NCBI GenBank assembly: GCA_023512835.1 | Contig: CM042084.1 | Coordinates: forward strand, 56,350,793 to 56,414,792 | Length of the DNA stretch: 64,000 nucleotides | Direction of reading: 5' to 3' | Source: Taxillus chinensis | Taxonomy: Eukaryota > Streptophyta > Magnoliopsida > Santalales > Loranthaceae | In this document: positions 22,650 through 32,819 of the stretch, piece by piece | Layout of the letters: each line of letters opens with the position of its first letter | Position numbering within the stretch: position 1 is the first letter of the stretch | Notes under the pieces: model-generated | Databases searched by the model: none | What the model was told of the DNA's origin: nothing | The model's input: the letters and a program-made list of their open reading frames with translations, nothing else | Position numbers and translations under genes: made by a program

Positions 22650-23498
22650 GTGGTAGATGAAGCTCTTCCAGGATTCAAACTGGATAGAAGCCATGCAAGA
22701 AGAACTGAATCAATTTAAGAGAAATAATGTGTGGACCTTAGTACCAAGGCCTAAGTCTCAGCAAGTCATTGGCGTTAAATGGGTGTTCCGGAACAAACTT
22801 GATACGGATGGAATAGTAATCCGGAACAAAGCCAGGACTGGTAGCCAAAGGATATCGTCAAGAAGAGGGAATAGATTATGATGAAACCTTTGCTCCGGTC
22901 GCAAGACTTGAGGCAATCCGAATGTTTCCGGCGTATGCTTCATATGAAAACTTCATAGTTTATCAAATGGACGTCAAGAGCGCATTCCTGAATGGAGACC
23001 TTCAAGAGGAGGTGTATGTTGAACAACCTCCCGGCTTCATTGAACCTAAGGCAGGACATCTTGTCTACAAACTTCGAAAGCTCTATATGGTTTGAAGCAA
23101 GCTCCCGAGCCTGGTACGACAAAATCGTCGGAATTCCTACTTGCTCATAACTTCCAAAAAGGGAAGATAGATACCACCCTATTTCTACGACAAGAGAAAG
23201 GACACACTCGATCGTACAAATATACGTGGACGATATCATTTTCGGATCAACAAATCCGAAGCTTTGTGAAGAGTTTGCTAAGTTGATGACAGGCAAGTTT
23301 GAAATGAGCATGATGGGAGAACTGTCCTACTTCCTTGGAATTGAAGTCAAACAATTAAAGGAAGGAATCTTTATCAATCAGGCTAAGTACACTCGCGATC
23401 TTATTAAGAAGTTTGGTATGGAAGGTTCATCTCCCGTCAAAACTCCAATGCCTGTCGGTGCCAAGTTAGATCCGGATATGGACTGGCATATCAAGTAA
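22650..23498 (+). pseudogene. pol: Inner copia reverse transcriptase, broken
   Basis: Pieces in order: MQEELNQFKRNNVWTLVPRP near 22690, VIGVKWVFRNKLDTDG, then after a frame change the [13 protein letters not shown] and [27 protein letters not shown] regions around 22900-23040. The catalytic box YVDD is at 23223-23234, followed by IIFGSTN. MMGELSYFLGIEVKQLKEGIF and the AKYTRDLIKKFGM stretch close the domain. The regular Ty1/copia motifs are all present, but at least three frame breaks separate them. Confidence 0.88.
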
Positions 23499-23500
23499 AT

Positions 23501-24238
23501 GTGACCGACTACGAGAGGATGATCGGATCCTTGCTCTATCTTACGACAAGTCGCCCGGACATTATGTTTGCAACTTGCATTTGTGCACGATATCAGGCGA
23601 ATCCCAAGGAGTCACATATGCTTCATGTAAAACGGATCTTAAGGTATCTCAAAGGGACGATGAATTTGGGACTCGGTACTCAAAGGAGTCCAACTTCACC
23701 TTATCAGGGTACTCGATGCCGACTTGCTGGATGTCGCATCGACAGGAAAAGCACAAGCGGTACATGTCGGTTTCTTGGAAATAGATTGATCTCATGGTTC
23801 GAAGAAGCGAATTCCGTATCAACCTCTACCTCTTGAGGCGGAATATATCGTGCTTTGGAAGTTCGTTGCGCACAACTACTTTGGATGCAAAGTCAACTTA
23901 TCGACTACGGATTCAACATGTCCTCTATTCCACTTTATCGTGACAACACTAGTGCAATTGCCATCAGCAACAATCCTGTCATGCATCCTAAGACGAAGCA
24001 CATTGAGGTCAGGTATCACTTCATACGCGATCATGTTCTTAAAAAGCATATTTCACTGGAACATGTTGCCACCGAAGATCAATTAGCAGACATATTTACA
24101 AAGCCCCTCCCCGATGCGAGGTTTTCTCGAACTACTCTTCCAACTAGGTATGCTCGACTTCTCTGCATAGTTTCTCATTTAAATTTCACAACAAGATATT
24201 CTCTCACAAACCATGCATTGTATGTTTACCGAAAGTAG
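23501..24238 (+). pseudogene. pol: Inner copia RNase H, broken
   Basis: DYERMIGSLLYLTTSRPDIMFATCICARYQANP starts the domain. DRKSTSGTCRFLG follows in frame. After a frame change, IPLYRDNTSAIAISNNPVMHPKTKHIEVRYHFIRDHV carries the conserved late motif, and EDQLADIFTKPLPDARF marks the usual end of copia pol near 24120. The frame runs on to a stop at 24238. Confidence 0.88.
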
Positions 24239-25842
24239 TAGAAAGACCGCATTGCTGATCATACTTACCGACTCCACGGTTCCATGTTTTCGATGTTAAT
24301 CTCAACCTCATAATGGGAGGATGCTTGCGTTTCCCGACTGAAGTCGTTTAAAGCTAACATAATTACAGTTTATATGATTTACCTCGATCGGATTCATGAT
24401 CTTCATATCCATTAATCACCACATGATCAAAGCATGTTCATTTAGATTACTCCATTAACATGCATAGTTGAAGGAGTGAAATGGGCTAGCTTGGAATGCC
24501 TGGTGGATGAATACACAAACGCATTTCGATCGCCTTCGAAGTATAGTCTTCTAATAAGATAGACAGTGCTGAACTACAAATTGGAACGGTCAACCGAGAG
24601 GATTGCACAATCTACGGGGGAGAAAATGCTTTATATTTTATTCAAGTAATACCCCCGTATATGTCTCATGACCTTTTTCCTTGACCTGTCTATATCGAGG
24701 GGGAGCTTTTCATTGAGAGGATTAAATGATCTACGGGGGAGCAGCAATGAACCCCTAATATGTCTCGGATTCTCCCTTCTCTACGCTATTACTTCCGGAT
24801 CCGATGGACATGCTTGTTTTAAATCGGAAAAGTGGCATGTGTGGATGTATGTTCTTCCTTCAACCATGCATTTTAATCGATTAATCATCTGCATTCTTTT
24901 GACATGTGTTCACCTTTTCATCTCACACTCATGAATCCTAATGAAGCCAAATCATTTGACCTTTAATTAATCTTAGCTACGTTTGTCAAGCAAGACGGTT
25001 TCGCTATGTTGACCTATATGAACCTGTGTATTGCTATCGACATATGCCCTGACTCAAGTAATATTGATCAAGTTCACATTGCGTACGTCTACTATATTCT
25101 TAGCCATGCATGAGTTCTGTTTCTTATTAGTTCGGATTATGTTGTTTTTCATTGATTATCTTCTCTAACTGTACTAATCTTTGCCTGTTAAGCTTTTGTA
25201 TTTTCAGATATTTTTATTTAGCTACAGGTTCAGATTTTCTTTGCAATCAGTATTGATAAATCCAGTCCATAGTCTCGGATTTGAAGTGTTGTGGTACTTC
25301 TCTTCGCTTTGACTTATTGATCGCAAAGGAATCTACTCTACATTCTCACCAAACTCTGTTTACGACCTGGACAAGGTCTATTATTCATCCGGATACTCTT
25401 TCACGAATATTATTAACTCCGGATGAGTGTCGGCTCTTTCCTCCGGACTCCGACTTTGTTCAATTGTGCCAATCCACGTATACTCATATGTCGCATGCTT
25501 TTGAGGAGGAATAATGATGATTCATTAAATGCCTATCTCGGGTTGCACACACACTTCTCCTGGATGGCAACCAGTTGTCATCGCTACTTGGTCATGCGGT
25601 CTCCACGACATCGTTTTATTCGGAGACGCCTCGATATCCGGACAAATGACATCGGCATGTCGCGCGGGTCCCCACCTCACTCCCACATTCCTAGACCCGC
25701 CGACATTTGCGGACTTGGTCTTATATGTTCGGATCATTCCTGCGAAGCACGAGTATTGCTTATTTCAAATCCCTAACCCTCTCGTTGCTCCTTCTACCGT
25801 CAAGACCTCACCTTTCCTCTTTTCCTTCCCATCGAATCTGCA
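24239..25842 (+). other. Spacer between copia pol and its accessory gene, with repeated polypurine-like tracts
   Basis: No convincing gene is seen. G-rich purine tracts resembling the polypurine tract before the 3' LTR occur near 24614-24622, 24697-24705 and 24733-24742 (each gggggag in context). Multiple such tracts are a known feature of Sireviruses. Short reading frames at 25281-25776 have no recognised domain and may be chance or the start of a longer leader. Confidence 0.6.
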
Positions 25843-28582
25843 ATGGCACCCGAATCTTTCTTTCCTGGCGTTAATCCTGGCCATCTAGTTGATTGGAATG
25901 CTGTTTCTAATCCTCCGGATTGGTTTCACCATCTTCGCTCTCTTCTTGAAGCCTCGCACATACTCAACCTGGTCTCCAATCCCATCGATCTTTTTATCGA
26001 TGACATTCTTGAGTATTACCAACGGATTCGCCGCACTACCGATTCCATAACCTCTCATGTCCGCGGCGAATCCATCATCATCACTCCGGCTGTTCTCCGC
26101 GCCGCTCTTCACCTTCCTCTTGGTGAACCACAGCGTCCGGATGCCGAACCGATGGCGGCTTCTATGGGGTGCACATCCAAAGGGAAGGAATACAAGGTGA
26201 AATCCTTCCAGGGTCGCTATCGATGTATGGCGACTATTCTAAGTCGATGCCCACCGGCTCGCACATCAGCCCTGGACTCGGTTCCGTACGATCTTCTACC
26301 TGGCCATGTACGGCGTTTTTGAAGGTCTTCCGATGGATTGGGGGATGTTCTTATTTCGTTTGCTACAGAATGGTCCCAAAAACCATTCCTATGGGCGCAT
26401 CCTCAGCATTGTCTTCCGGCATCTTCGTCCGGACCATTTCGCCCAAGTTGATGCTGTCTCGTTTCCCTCGGCTCTTTATCTTCGTCACCTTACGCCGGAC
26501 GGAAACATGACCGCTCGCCGACCCACGGTAGCTCTCCGCGCTCCGCCTGCCTCGGAACAACAAGGCAGCTCGTTGGTGACCCCTCCGACAGCCAAGCCCC
26601 CGAGGTCGGTTCAGACACCGAGCCTCCCGGATTCGGTCCGTAGCTGCGCCCTCCCACTCACGGGCCTCCCGGCCCAAGCGTCCGTGCTGAACCGTCCGAG
26701 GTTGCGGGGCCCTCTCGCGCGCGGGGCGTCGAGAGCTATTTCCTCCGCCCCCTCTGCCGCCGATGTTCCCACTCCCTCCACATCCGCTATAGCCGCCGCG
26801 GTTGATACCGCCGTTGCCGCCGCCACCGGCGATGTCCCGGCCGCTTCTCCCTGAAGCCCCCTTGCCTCCTCTACCTCAACCCCGAGATTACCTTGACCAT
26901 CTCTCCGCCGTCACCTTAACGGACCTCGGCTCCGTTTCGCTTAGCCCACACCTCCTCCATTCCCGACAACGATCTCCGGGTGTTTTACACACGCAATACC
27001 CAATCCCCGGAGACTATGATCATCCGGAATCTGGACCACGGCTTTCTTACGCCGGCTGCCATTCCCGATGTGTCGTTCCCTACACCCTCAGGCCCAGCCC
27101 CCGCTACCCGAAGTCCTTCTCCCCGCTAAGGCTGGGCCCTCTTCTCTTGCCGCCGCGATTCCCGTAGTTGACTTGTCCGGTCAAAGCAGGTCTCTTGCTC
27201 CGGATGCCTCCAATGCTCCGGATGCCTCCGAAGCTCCGGATGCCTCGATGCTCCGGATGCTCCTGCTCTGCTGCTTACTCCTGCGGACTCCTCTCGCCCA
27301 CCGCACTCCCGCTCCTGTTCATGCGGGGGAGTCCTCCAAAGCTCCAGAGTTAGCCCTTGGGCGTGCCTCTTTGGCACGGTCCACTCCGATGCTTGTGCTT
27401 TCCGCTCACTGGACCGCCATGCTCACGCTCAAAGCGCCCAAATTTCCGCCATCGCCGCCAAAGTTGATGCCCTCGGCGCCCAACTACTCTCCGCCCTCAC
27501 CGACTCCTCCACTTCCATTGAGCAGAAAATGGATCTTGTCGCCACCTCCGTTCATTCACTATCTACTTCCTTCGCGGATCTGGCGCATACGATGGCTCGT
27601 CCTCCCGTTGCTTCCCGGCGATCCGCCAAACCGGGGGAGAAAGTGTCATCTCGATCCATCTACTCCTTCGCCCCACAACCATCTTCCCGGACCGAGAAGC
27701 GACCCGCCACTTCGGTGCTTCAGGGAGTTCCAATTCCCAAACGAAGCCGCTTCTCTCAACCTAGTTCCTCTATCGCACCTCCAGCTCCTCCTCCATCCTC
27801 TTCATCCGCACTGGTACCTTCCTCCCATCCTATGCGGAGTTTGACCCGTCCGATGCGGATGGAAGCTTGCGCAAGGCAATGAAGGCCTATCTTTGCGTCG
27901 TCGCCGAGAGAAGATGTCTTTTCGAAATGTATCCTTTCTCTCCGACCGACATTCGGACTCTTTGTTCGGAGAAAGGACTCTTTACTACGAAGACATTGAT
28001 AACTTCTCGAGAGTCGCTAAAATGGAGATGAGGTCGTTTCCATCTCTTTACGAAGATGGGCACTTGTTTGAAGTTCTGCCATGTTGGAATGAGGGCTATC
28101 TTCCCGGTGTGGAGTTAATTCAGACTTACATCGACGGAACCGTCGAAGATAGCAAGCCATGGAAAACTCTCTCAACCATCCTCATTCCGTACCGGATCAT
28201 GTCGCCACACTTCATGATGGTCGTCTTCATGATTCAATCCAAGCAGATGATTCTCATTGATTCTCATCAGATTGTGGAGCACTTCGTTAGGAAGAATCAA
28301 TGGGAACCTCGTGTCTCGACTAACCGAAGCCGTGAAGAAAGCCGGACTATATGAAGAGTTGGGTATCACACCCCTGCGCTCTACCGAGAAACTCAAGGCG
28401 ACATTCCGGGGCAAGAAGCAAGTGCCACAACACCGGATGGAGATAGCTGCGGAGCCTTTGTTTGTCATTTCATCAAATCGTTCTTAATTGTGGACAAACA
28501 TTGGAGCCAACACTCCACCTTTACGATGCAGCAGACAATGGAGCTAAGAGAGAAGGCAAGCAACTATGATCTTCAAGTATAG
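25843..28582 (+). pseudogene. Inner copia accessory gene: Transposase_32-like N-domain, Pro-rich linker, C48 (Ulp1-like) protease
   Basis: The ATG at 25843 opens MAPESFFPGV. Residues about 60-180 carry VRGESIIITPAVLRAALHLP, SFQGRYRCMATILSRCPP and LDSVPYDLL, then in another frame DWGMFLFRLLQ and SYGRILSIVFRH, matching the Athila-B accessory domain block by block. A GC-rich Pro/Ala/Ser linker (26500-27880) follows, including an APDAS-type repeat near 27200-27250. The protease shows His (codon 28208-28210, SPHFMMVVF), Asp (28259-28261, MILIDSHQ) and Cys (28448-28450, DGDSCGAFVCHFIKSF) in one frame, His to Asp 17 residues apart and Asp to Cys 63. A TGA at 28352-28354 interrupts, and the frame ends at TAG 28580-28582. 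Linker frameshifts also break it. The element has no separate promoter that I could see before the ATG. Confidence 0.8.
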
Positions 28583-28731
28583 TAAGCCTTATGTACCTTA
28601 GTGAAAAATCTGTATTAAGGCTGATCTAGATTTAGTTTTTGAGCAATGAAATTGGTTGTGGTGTATATTCGTATGATATTCGTTTGCATCGCTTACCAGG
28701 ATCGGATTACAAAGGGTTTAGGCATATCCAT

Positions 28732-28744
28732 AATTGGGGGAGAT
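28732..28744 (+). other. Polypurine tract of the inner copia
   Basis: aattgggggagat lies directly before the 3' LTR at 28745 and primes plus-strand synthesis. Confidence 0.85.
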
Positions 28745-29957
28745 TGTTGGATCAAACCCGAATTTGGATAATGCCGTTAAAGCCTTATGTAATTTGATCT
28801 CGAGATCTTTTGTGTTTATTTGATCATTGCAGAAGGTATGTCACTAATCCAAAGATGCACTCGTGAGAGCAAAGCTAAGGACAGGATACATAATCCTGAT
28901 CCGGACAAGAGTTAGTGTCGTCAAACACTTGGTAAATAACCAAGTAACAATAAGTGCGGAGTAAGGAAAATAAATGCGGAGTAAGGATAAATGCGGAGTA
29001 AGGATAAGTGCGGAGTAAGGAAAATAAGTGCGGAGTAAGGAAAATAGATGCGGAGTAAGGAATCCGGACTTATTACTCGCCCGGAGTAAGGAACTTACAT
29101 ACGGAGTAAGGAACTTACACACGGAGTAAGGAACTTACACACGGAGTAAGGAACTTACATACGGAGTAAGGAACTTACATACGGAGTAAGGAACTTACAT
29201 ACGGAGTAAGGAACTTACATACGGAGTAAGGAACTTACATGCGGAGTAAGGAAGCGCTGACACGGACTAAGGATTCTAGTACTGAATAGATACGGAGTAA
29301 GCAACCACCGACACGGAGTAAGGTTCCGAGCTTCATTAACTACGGAGTAAGGAAAATTACACCGGACCAAGAAGACATTGCTCCAATGAAACCGCATTTA
29401 AAGTTATCAGCTCGTGCTGTCCCGATGTAAGAAGAATGCATTTAGAACAAGAAGAATCTTACACGTGGATCATCCGGATATGTGGACACAACCTTAATTG
29501 TATCTCGGAACTCACAAAGACACTTATACTCTTCAAATCCAAGATCTTGAGCTCCACAATCCGCAGCAGTCAAGGCAGATAGATTACCGAGGGATAGTTA
29601 GTGCGGAACGCATTCCGGAACTTCAAGTTCCAAGGTTGTCTCTTAGGAATGTTTTGTATAAATATTCATACTTATACTTCTTGTAAAAAGAGTGAGCGAG
29701 AGCGAAGAAGTGCAAAAATAGAAAAGGCACTTGGCTAGTGTGTGAATTCAAAGTTGTAAAACGAGTGTAAGAGAGTGTTTGCTTTTATTTTGTTGTAATC
29801 ACTTTGTGATAATAAAACAAAATACTTCCACTATCTGGTTATCTTCCATGATGATATTATCACTTAAACTAGATAAGTCTTTGTGTCTTGAGAGAAAAGA
29901 AAGAGTTCGAATAAGAGCCTATTCACCCCCCCCCCTTTAGGCTCCAAGGGACCATCA
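28745..29957 (+). repeat. 3' LTR of the inner copia
   Basis: It spans 1213 bp and is the near-identical partner of 17164-18374, with about a dozen differences, several being one-base insertion/deletion differences. It ends ccatca and is followed by the second atatt duplication. Confidence 0.93.
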
Positions 29958-30172
29958 ATATTACATGGTTTTTAGACTTGATAGTAAGGGCATGTTTAGA
30001 TTAATTTGTGATTCATTTTAGCCATTGGAATGTCTACTTCATCTTGATAGAGTTGTATGTCTTGGGAAACCATGCCTCTCTTGTTTGTTAGTTTATTCTT
30101 TCTTTTCGGTTTGACCGTGTGTTTGTTTCTTTTTTGCTTGAGGACAAGCAAAGGTTCAAGTGTGGGGGAATT
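29958..30172 (+). other. End of the Athila-B tail with polypurine tract
   Basis: The tail of Athila-B continues after the copia insertion and matches Athila-A at about 1745-1977. The tract caagtgtgggggaat (30158-30172) directly precedes the 3' LTR and is the likely polypurine tract. Confidence 0.8.
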
Positions 30173-31692
30173 TGATAACGTGCATTTATGCCGTTCTCCT
30201 AGGCCTTATTTAGGGTGTTTTAGAGTATGTTTTATACCTATTTGCATGATATTTTACACATATTTGCTCTAACCCCTAGGAAGACCTTGTTTGGTGTATA
30301 GTGGTACTTTTTGAGTGTTTTTAGCAGGTTTTGGAGCAACCTTTTCCCACACACCTTGGCTAGATCATTCCATACACTCAAGAGGAAGCTATAGGAAGAA
30401 TATGGAAACAAAATGAAGGCAAAATCAAGGTGCACGTGAAAAGGCTTTCTCATGTGCATTCTCACGTGCAAGGATTTTATTGCTTAGATGCCTTCTACAA
30501 CTCAAGAGGAAGCTTTGGAGCAAATTTGAGTCGAATTGGAGCTGCACGTGGTAAGGGTCTTCTCACGTGCATTCTCACGTGCAGGCATTTTTAAGCTCCA
30601 AATGATGTGTTTTGTTGTTTTAATCATTTTCCTCTAAAGAACGGGGGTCAAATTTGGTGTAGTTTGAGTGTTATTGAGCCTAGAACGTTGAATAGTGTCA
30701 TTATCCAAAACGACGTCGTTTTGGCTGCGACCACATTTATAATTAGGGCACACCTTTTGTAACCCTAATTTGGCCCACTAAATCCTATAAATAGGAGTCT
30801 TTGGAGGCATTGTAAATCATCTTGAGGGAGAGAATCCGATCTGAGTTCTGAAAAAGAGCTATAGCTATTCCTAAAAGATCGGATTGTCCTTGGCAAGGAG
30901 TGATTTTGGGCAGCAGACGCCGGAGTCTTTGGAGGCTAGAGTCCTGGTTCATCTTGGGGTCTTCCTTTATTATCCTGGTATTATAATCATGTTCTTTCTT
31001 GTAATTGTTATTGCTTTTGTCATGATTATGGAGTAGTTTTGTTAGTCTAGGGGCGCAATGTAGCCCCCAATAAATTGTATTCAGGTTGGTTATGGTTGTT
31101 CAATAAAATAAAATTCAGTTCTTGTTTAATTCATTTGCTTGAATGGAAATGCCTAGTTTATGCATAATTAGGTAATCTTAGCCCTTGTCTAGGGTGGAAC
31201 ACTAGTGAATTAGATTTAATATTGTATGATGGACCAAGTCTGCAACTATTAGATTGTTTATCTACCTTGATCACTTTTATTCACATGGACCAAATGGGAT
31301 AAAAGCCGTAAATCTATCTTAGCATGGACCAAATGTAAGATAGGTAGGAGATAATCAACATGAACATGAACTAGAACATAAATCAAGAAGAAGAGCCATA
31401 ACCAAACTATTACAATCGATTGGGTGGTAAACATTGTGACCCTAGATCCTTAATCACTGAAATTTCTATACCAACAGCTTGCCAACATTCTGATTGAATC
31501 ACTTTTCGTTCAAACTATTTGCACAACAAAAATCAATTGTCCAGACATAAATCAACTTGTTAGCTTAGTGCTTGCTGCTTAACAGCATTAGTTACCTCCC
31601 TGTGGGTTTGACAACCAGAGTCTTAATACTCCATTTTATTACTTGACCAGTGCACTTGCTGGATAACCTATAGACACAATTTATACGGTTCA
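30173..31692 (+). repeat. 3' LTR of Athila-B
   Basis: It spans 1520 bp with the same ends as 3991-5513. It carries hairpins with G-box arms near 30431-30470 and 30543-30571 (the second decayed by substitutions), the perfect 20-bp palindrome at 30705-30724 and a TATA box near 30787. Confidence 0.93.
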
Positions 31693-32461
31693 CCAAGACC
31701 TTGAGCTCCACATCCGCAGCATTCAAGGCAGAGAGAATTCCGAGGAGCAGTCAATGTGCACATAGTCCGGAACAACAAGTTCCAAGACTATCTCTCAAAG
31801 ATGTGTTATATATAATGTAACCTTGTACACTAAGAAAAAATGAGGTGTAGTTGTTGATGTTCGTGAGTTTGTAATAAGCTAAAGTGTACTAGAGCTCATT
31901 GAGACAACAGAGGCTAGAGTGTGAGTCATTTTGTAAACAGAGTGTAAGAGAGTCTTGCAGTAGATCTAAAGGCTTTATAAGCTTTAATGGGGAATGAGAG
32001 TTAAAAGAGAAACCGTTTCACTTCAAAACATTTGAGAAAAGAAGTTTTAACAGTTTAAACATGAAGAAAATAAAAGAAAGAACCTGGGTGGTTTTATGGC
32101 CGAGCTTGGAAATCCTTTTTCAAAAAGTTTCCTTGAAAACACAAAGGTTAGAAAGAAAATTGCAACTTTCCTTCCGTGCTTTAAGTCTTTAGTTCCCACG
32201 TTTCCAGAATGCTTCCTCCTTGGTTTGGAATGTCTCCTTTTTAGGCGCTTGAAGAAAAGTATATCTCTTTCTGATTTTTCCTCTCCAGAATAATTTCCTC
32301 TTTTCTCTTAATTGATAATCGATGCCCCTTATCTCTTTCACTATCTGATTATCTTCCGCATTGATTCTATCTCTTAAACAAATAAGTGTAGTGCCAAAAA
32401 GTGAGAAAAGAGTTTTCGATAAGAGCCTATTCACCCCCCTCTAGGCTCTGAGGGACCAACA
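31693..32461 (+). repeat. Outer copia LTR, right part
   Basis: It begins with the second ccaag and continues with ttgagctccacatccgcag, matching the inner copia LTR from 17966. It ends cctattcaccccc...gagggaccaaca at 32461. The next bases show no initiator-Met primer site, so this is a 3' LTR or a solo LTR. The neighbouring sequence is antisense Tekay. An extra block at about 31990-32335 is absent from the inner copia LTR. Confidence 0.82.
31990..32335. repeat. Dispersed repeat inside the outer copia LTR (inverted partner at 54690-55060)
   Basis: This block of about 340 bp is missing at the corresponding place of the other copia LTRs. Its reverse complement reads through 54690-55060 with clear similarity, for example attccaaaccaaggaggaag and caaatgttttgaagtgaaac. 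The ends (ggggaatg... and ...cgatgcccc) are weakly inverted. The class is undetermined. Confidence 0.55.
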
Positions 32462-32819
32462 CAAGGTAACCTCAATTTGACCTTTCATACTCAAGGCATC
32501 AGCCACTAGATTCCCCTTCCCATGAGTATAAGTCAAGGTCAAATCAAACTGCTAAAGGTACTCCATCCACCTCCTCTGCCTCAGATTCAGATCCCTCTGA
32601 ATGAACACATACTAAAGACTCTTATGACCTAAATACACCACAAACCTCTCTCCCAACTAGTAGTGTTGCCAACTCTTGAATGCAAAAATAACAGCTGCAA
32701 ACTCTAAGTCATGGATTAGGTAGTTCCGCTCATGAGGTTTCAACTACCTCGAACCATAGGCTATAACATGCCTCTTCTCATCAAGACAAAACCCAAGTCC
32801 AATTAAGAGGCATCGCAAT
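32462..32819 (-). pseudogene. pol: Tekay-0 pol remnant (RNase H region), right of the outer copia LTR
   Basis: The minus strand matches the Tekay-2 RNase H region near 42450-42760: 'tactccatccacctcctctgcctcagattcag' corresponds to its RRWMEYLQ part and 'catcgcaat' to the catalytic DASRxGLG part. Many stops are present. The reversed solo LTR interrupts it at 32820. Confidence 0.7.

Larger units (their letters stand above)
17164..29957 (+). mobile_element. Inner Ty1/copia element (Sirevirus-like) nested in Athila-B
   Basis: LTRs lie at 17164-18374 and 28745-29957, about 99% identical by eye, starting TGTTGGATC and ending GGGACCATCA. The perfect target duplication atatt is at 17159-17163 and 29958-29962. 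The domain order protease, integrase, reverse transcriptase, RNase H defines Ty1/copia. The initiator-Met primer site, long gag with coiled coil, and an extra gene after a noncoding spacer with several G-rich purine tracts fit the Sirevirus (Maximus/SIRE) lineage. The 12.8-kb length also fits. Coding regions are broken by many frameshifts despite the near-identical LTRs. Confidence 0.92.
3991..31692 (+). mobile_element. Athila-B: Ty3/gypsy Athila-type retrotransposon carrying nested insertions
   Basis: The two LTRs (3991-5513 and 30173-31692) are colinear and, by eye, about 97% identical. The perfect 5-bp target duplication ccaag is at 3986-3990 and 31693-31697. Without its nested insertions (solo LTR 13367-14959 and copia 17164-29957) the element is about 13.3 kb. 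Order: LTR, tRNA-Asp primer site, gag, protease, reverse transcriptase/RNase H, integrase, internal promoter-like block, accessory gene, noncoding tail, polypurine tract, LTR. The gag family (FELKPALLQMV), the DLGASINLMP protease and the primer site place it in the Athila lineage. Every reading frame has stops or frameshifts, so it is not autonomous. Confidence 0.93.

Noticed and set aside
26363..26826. Antisense frames in the GC-rich linker of the copia accessory gene
   Set aside because: They are by-products of the biased Pro/Ala/Ser coding on the plus strand and have no recognisable domain.
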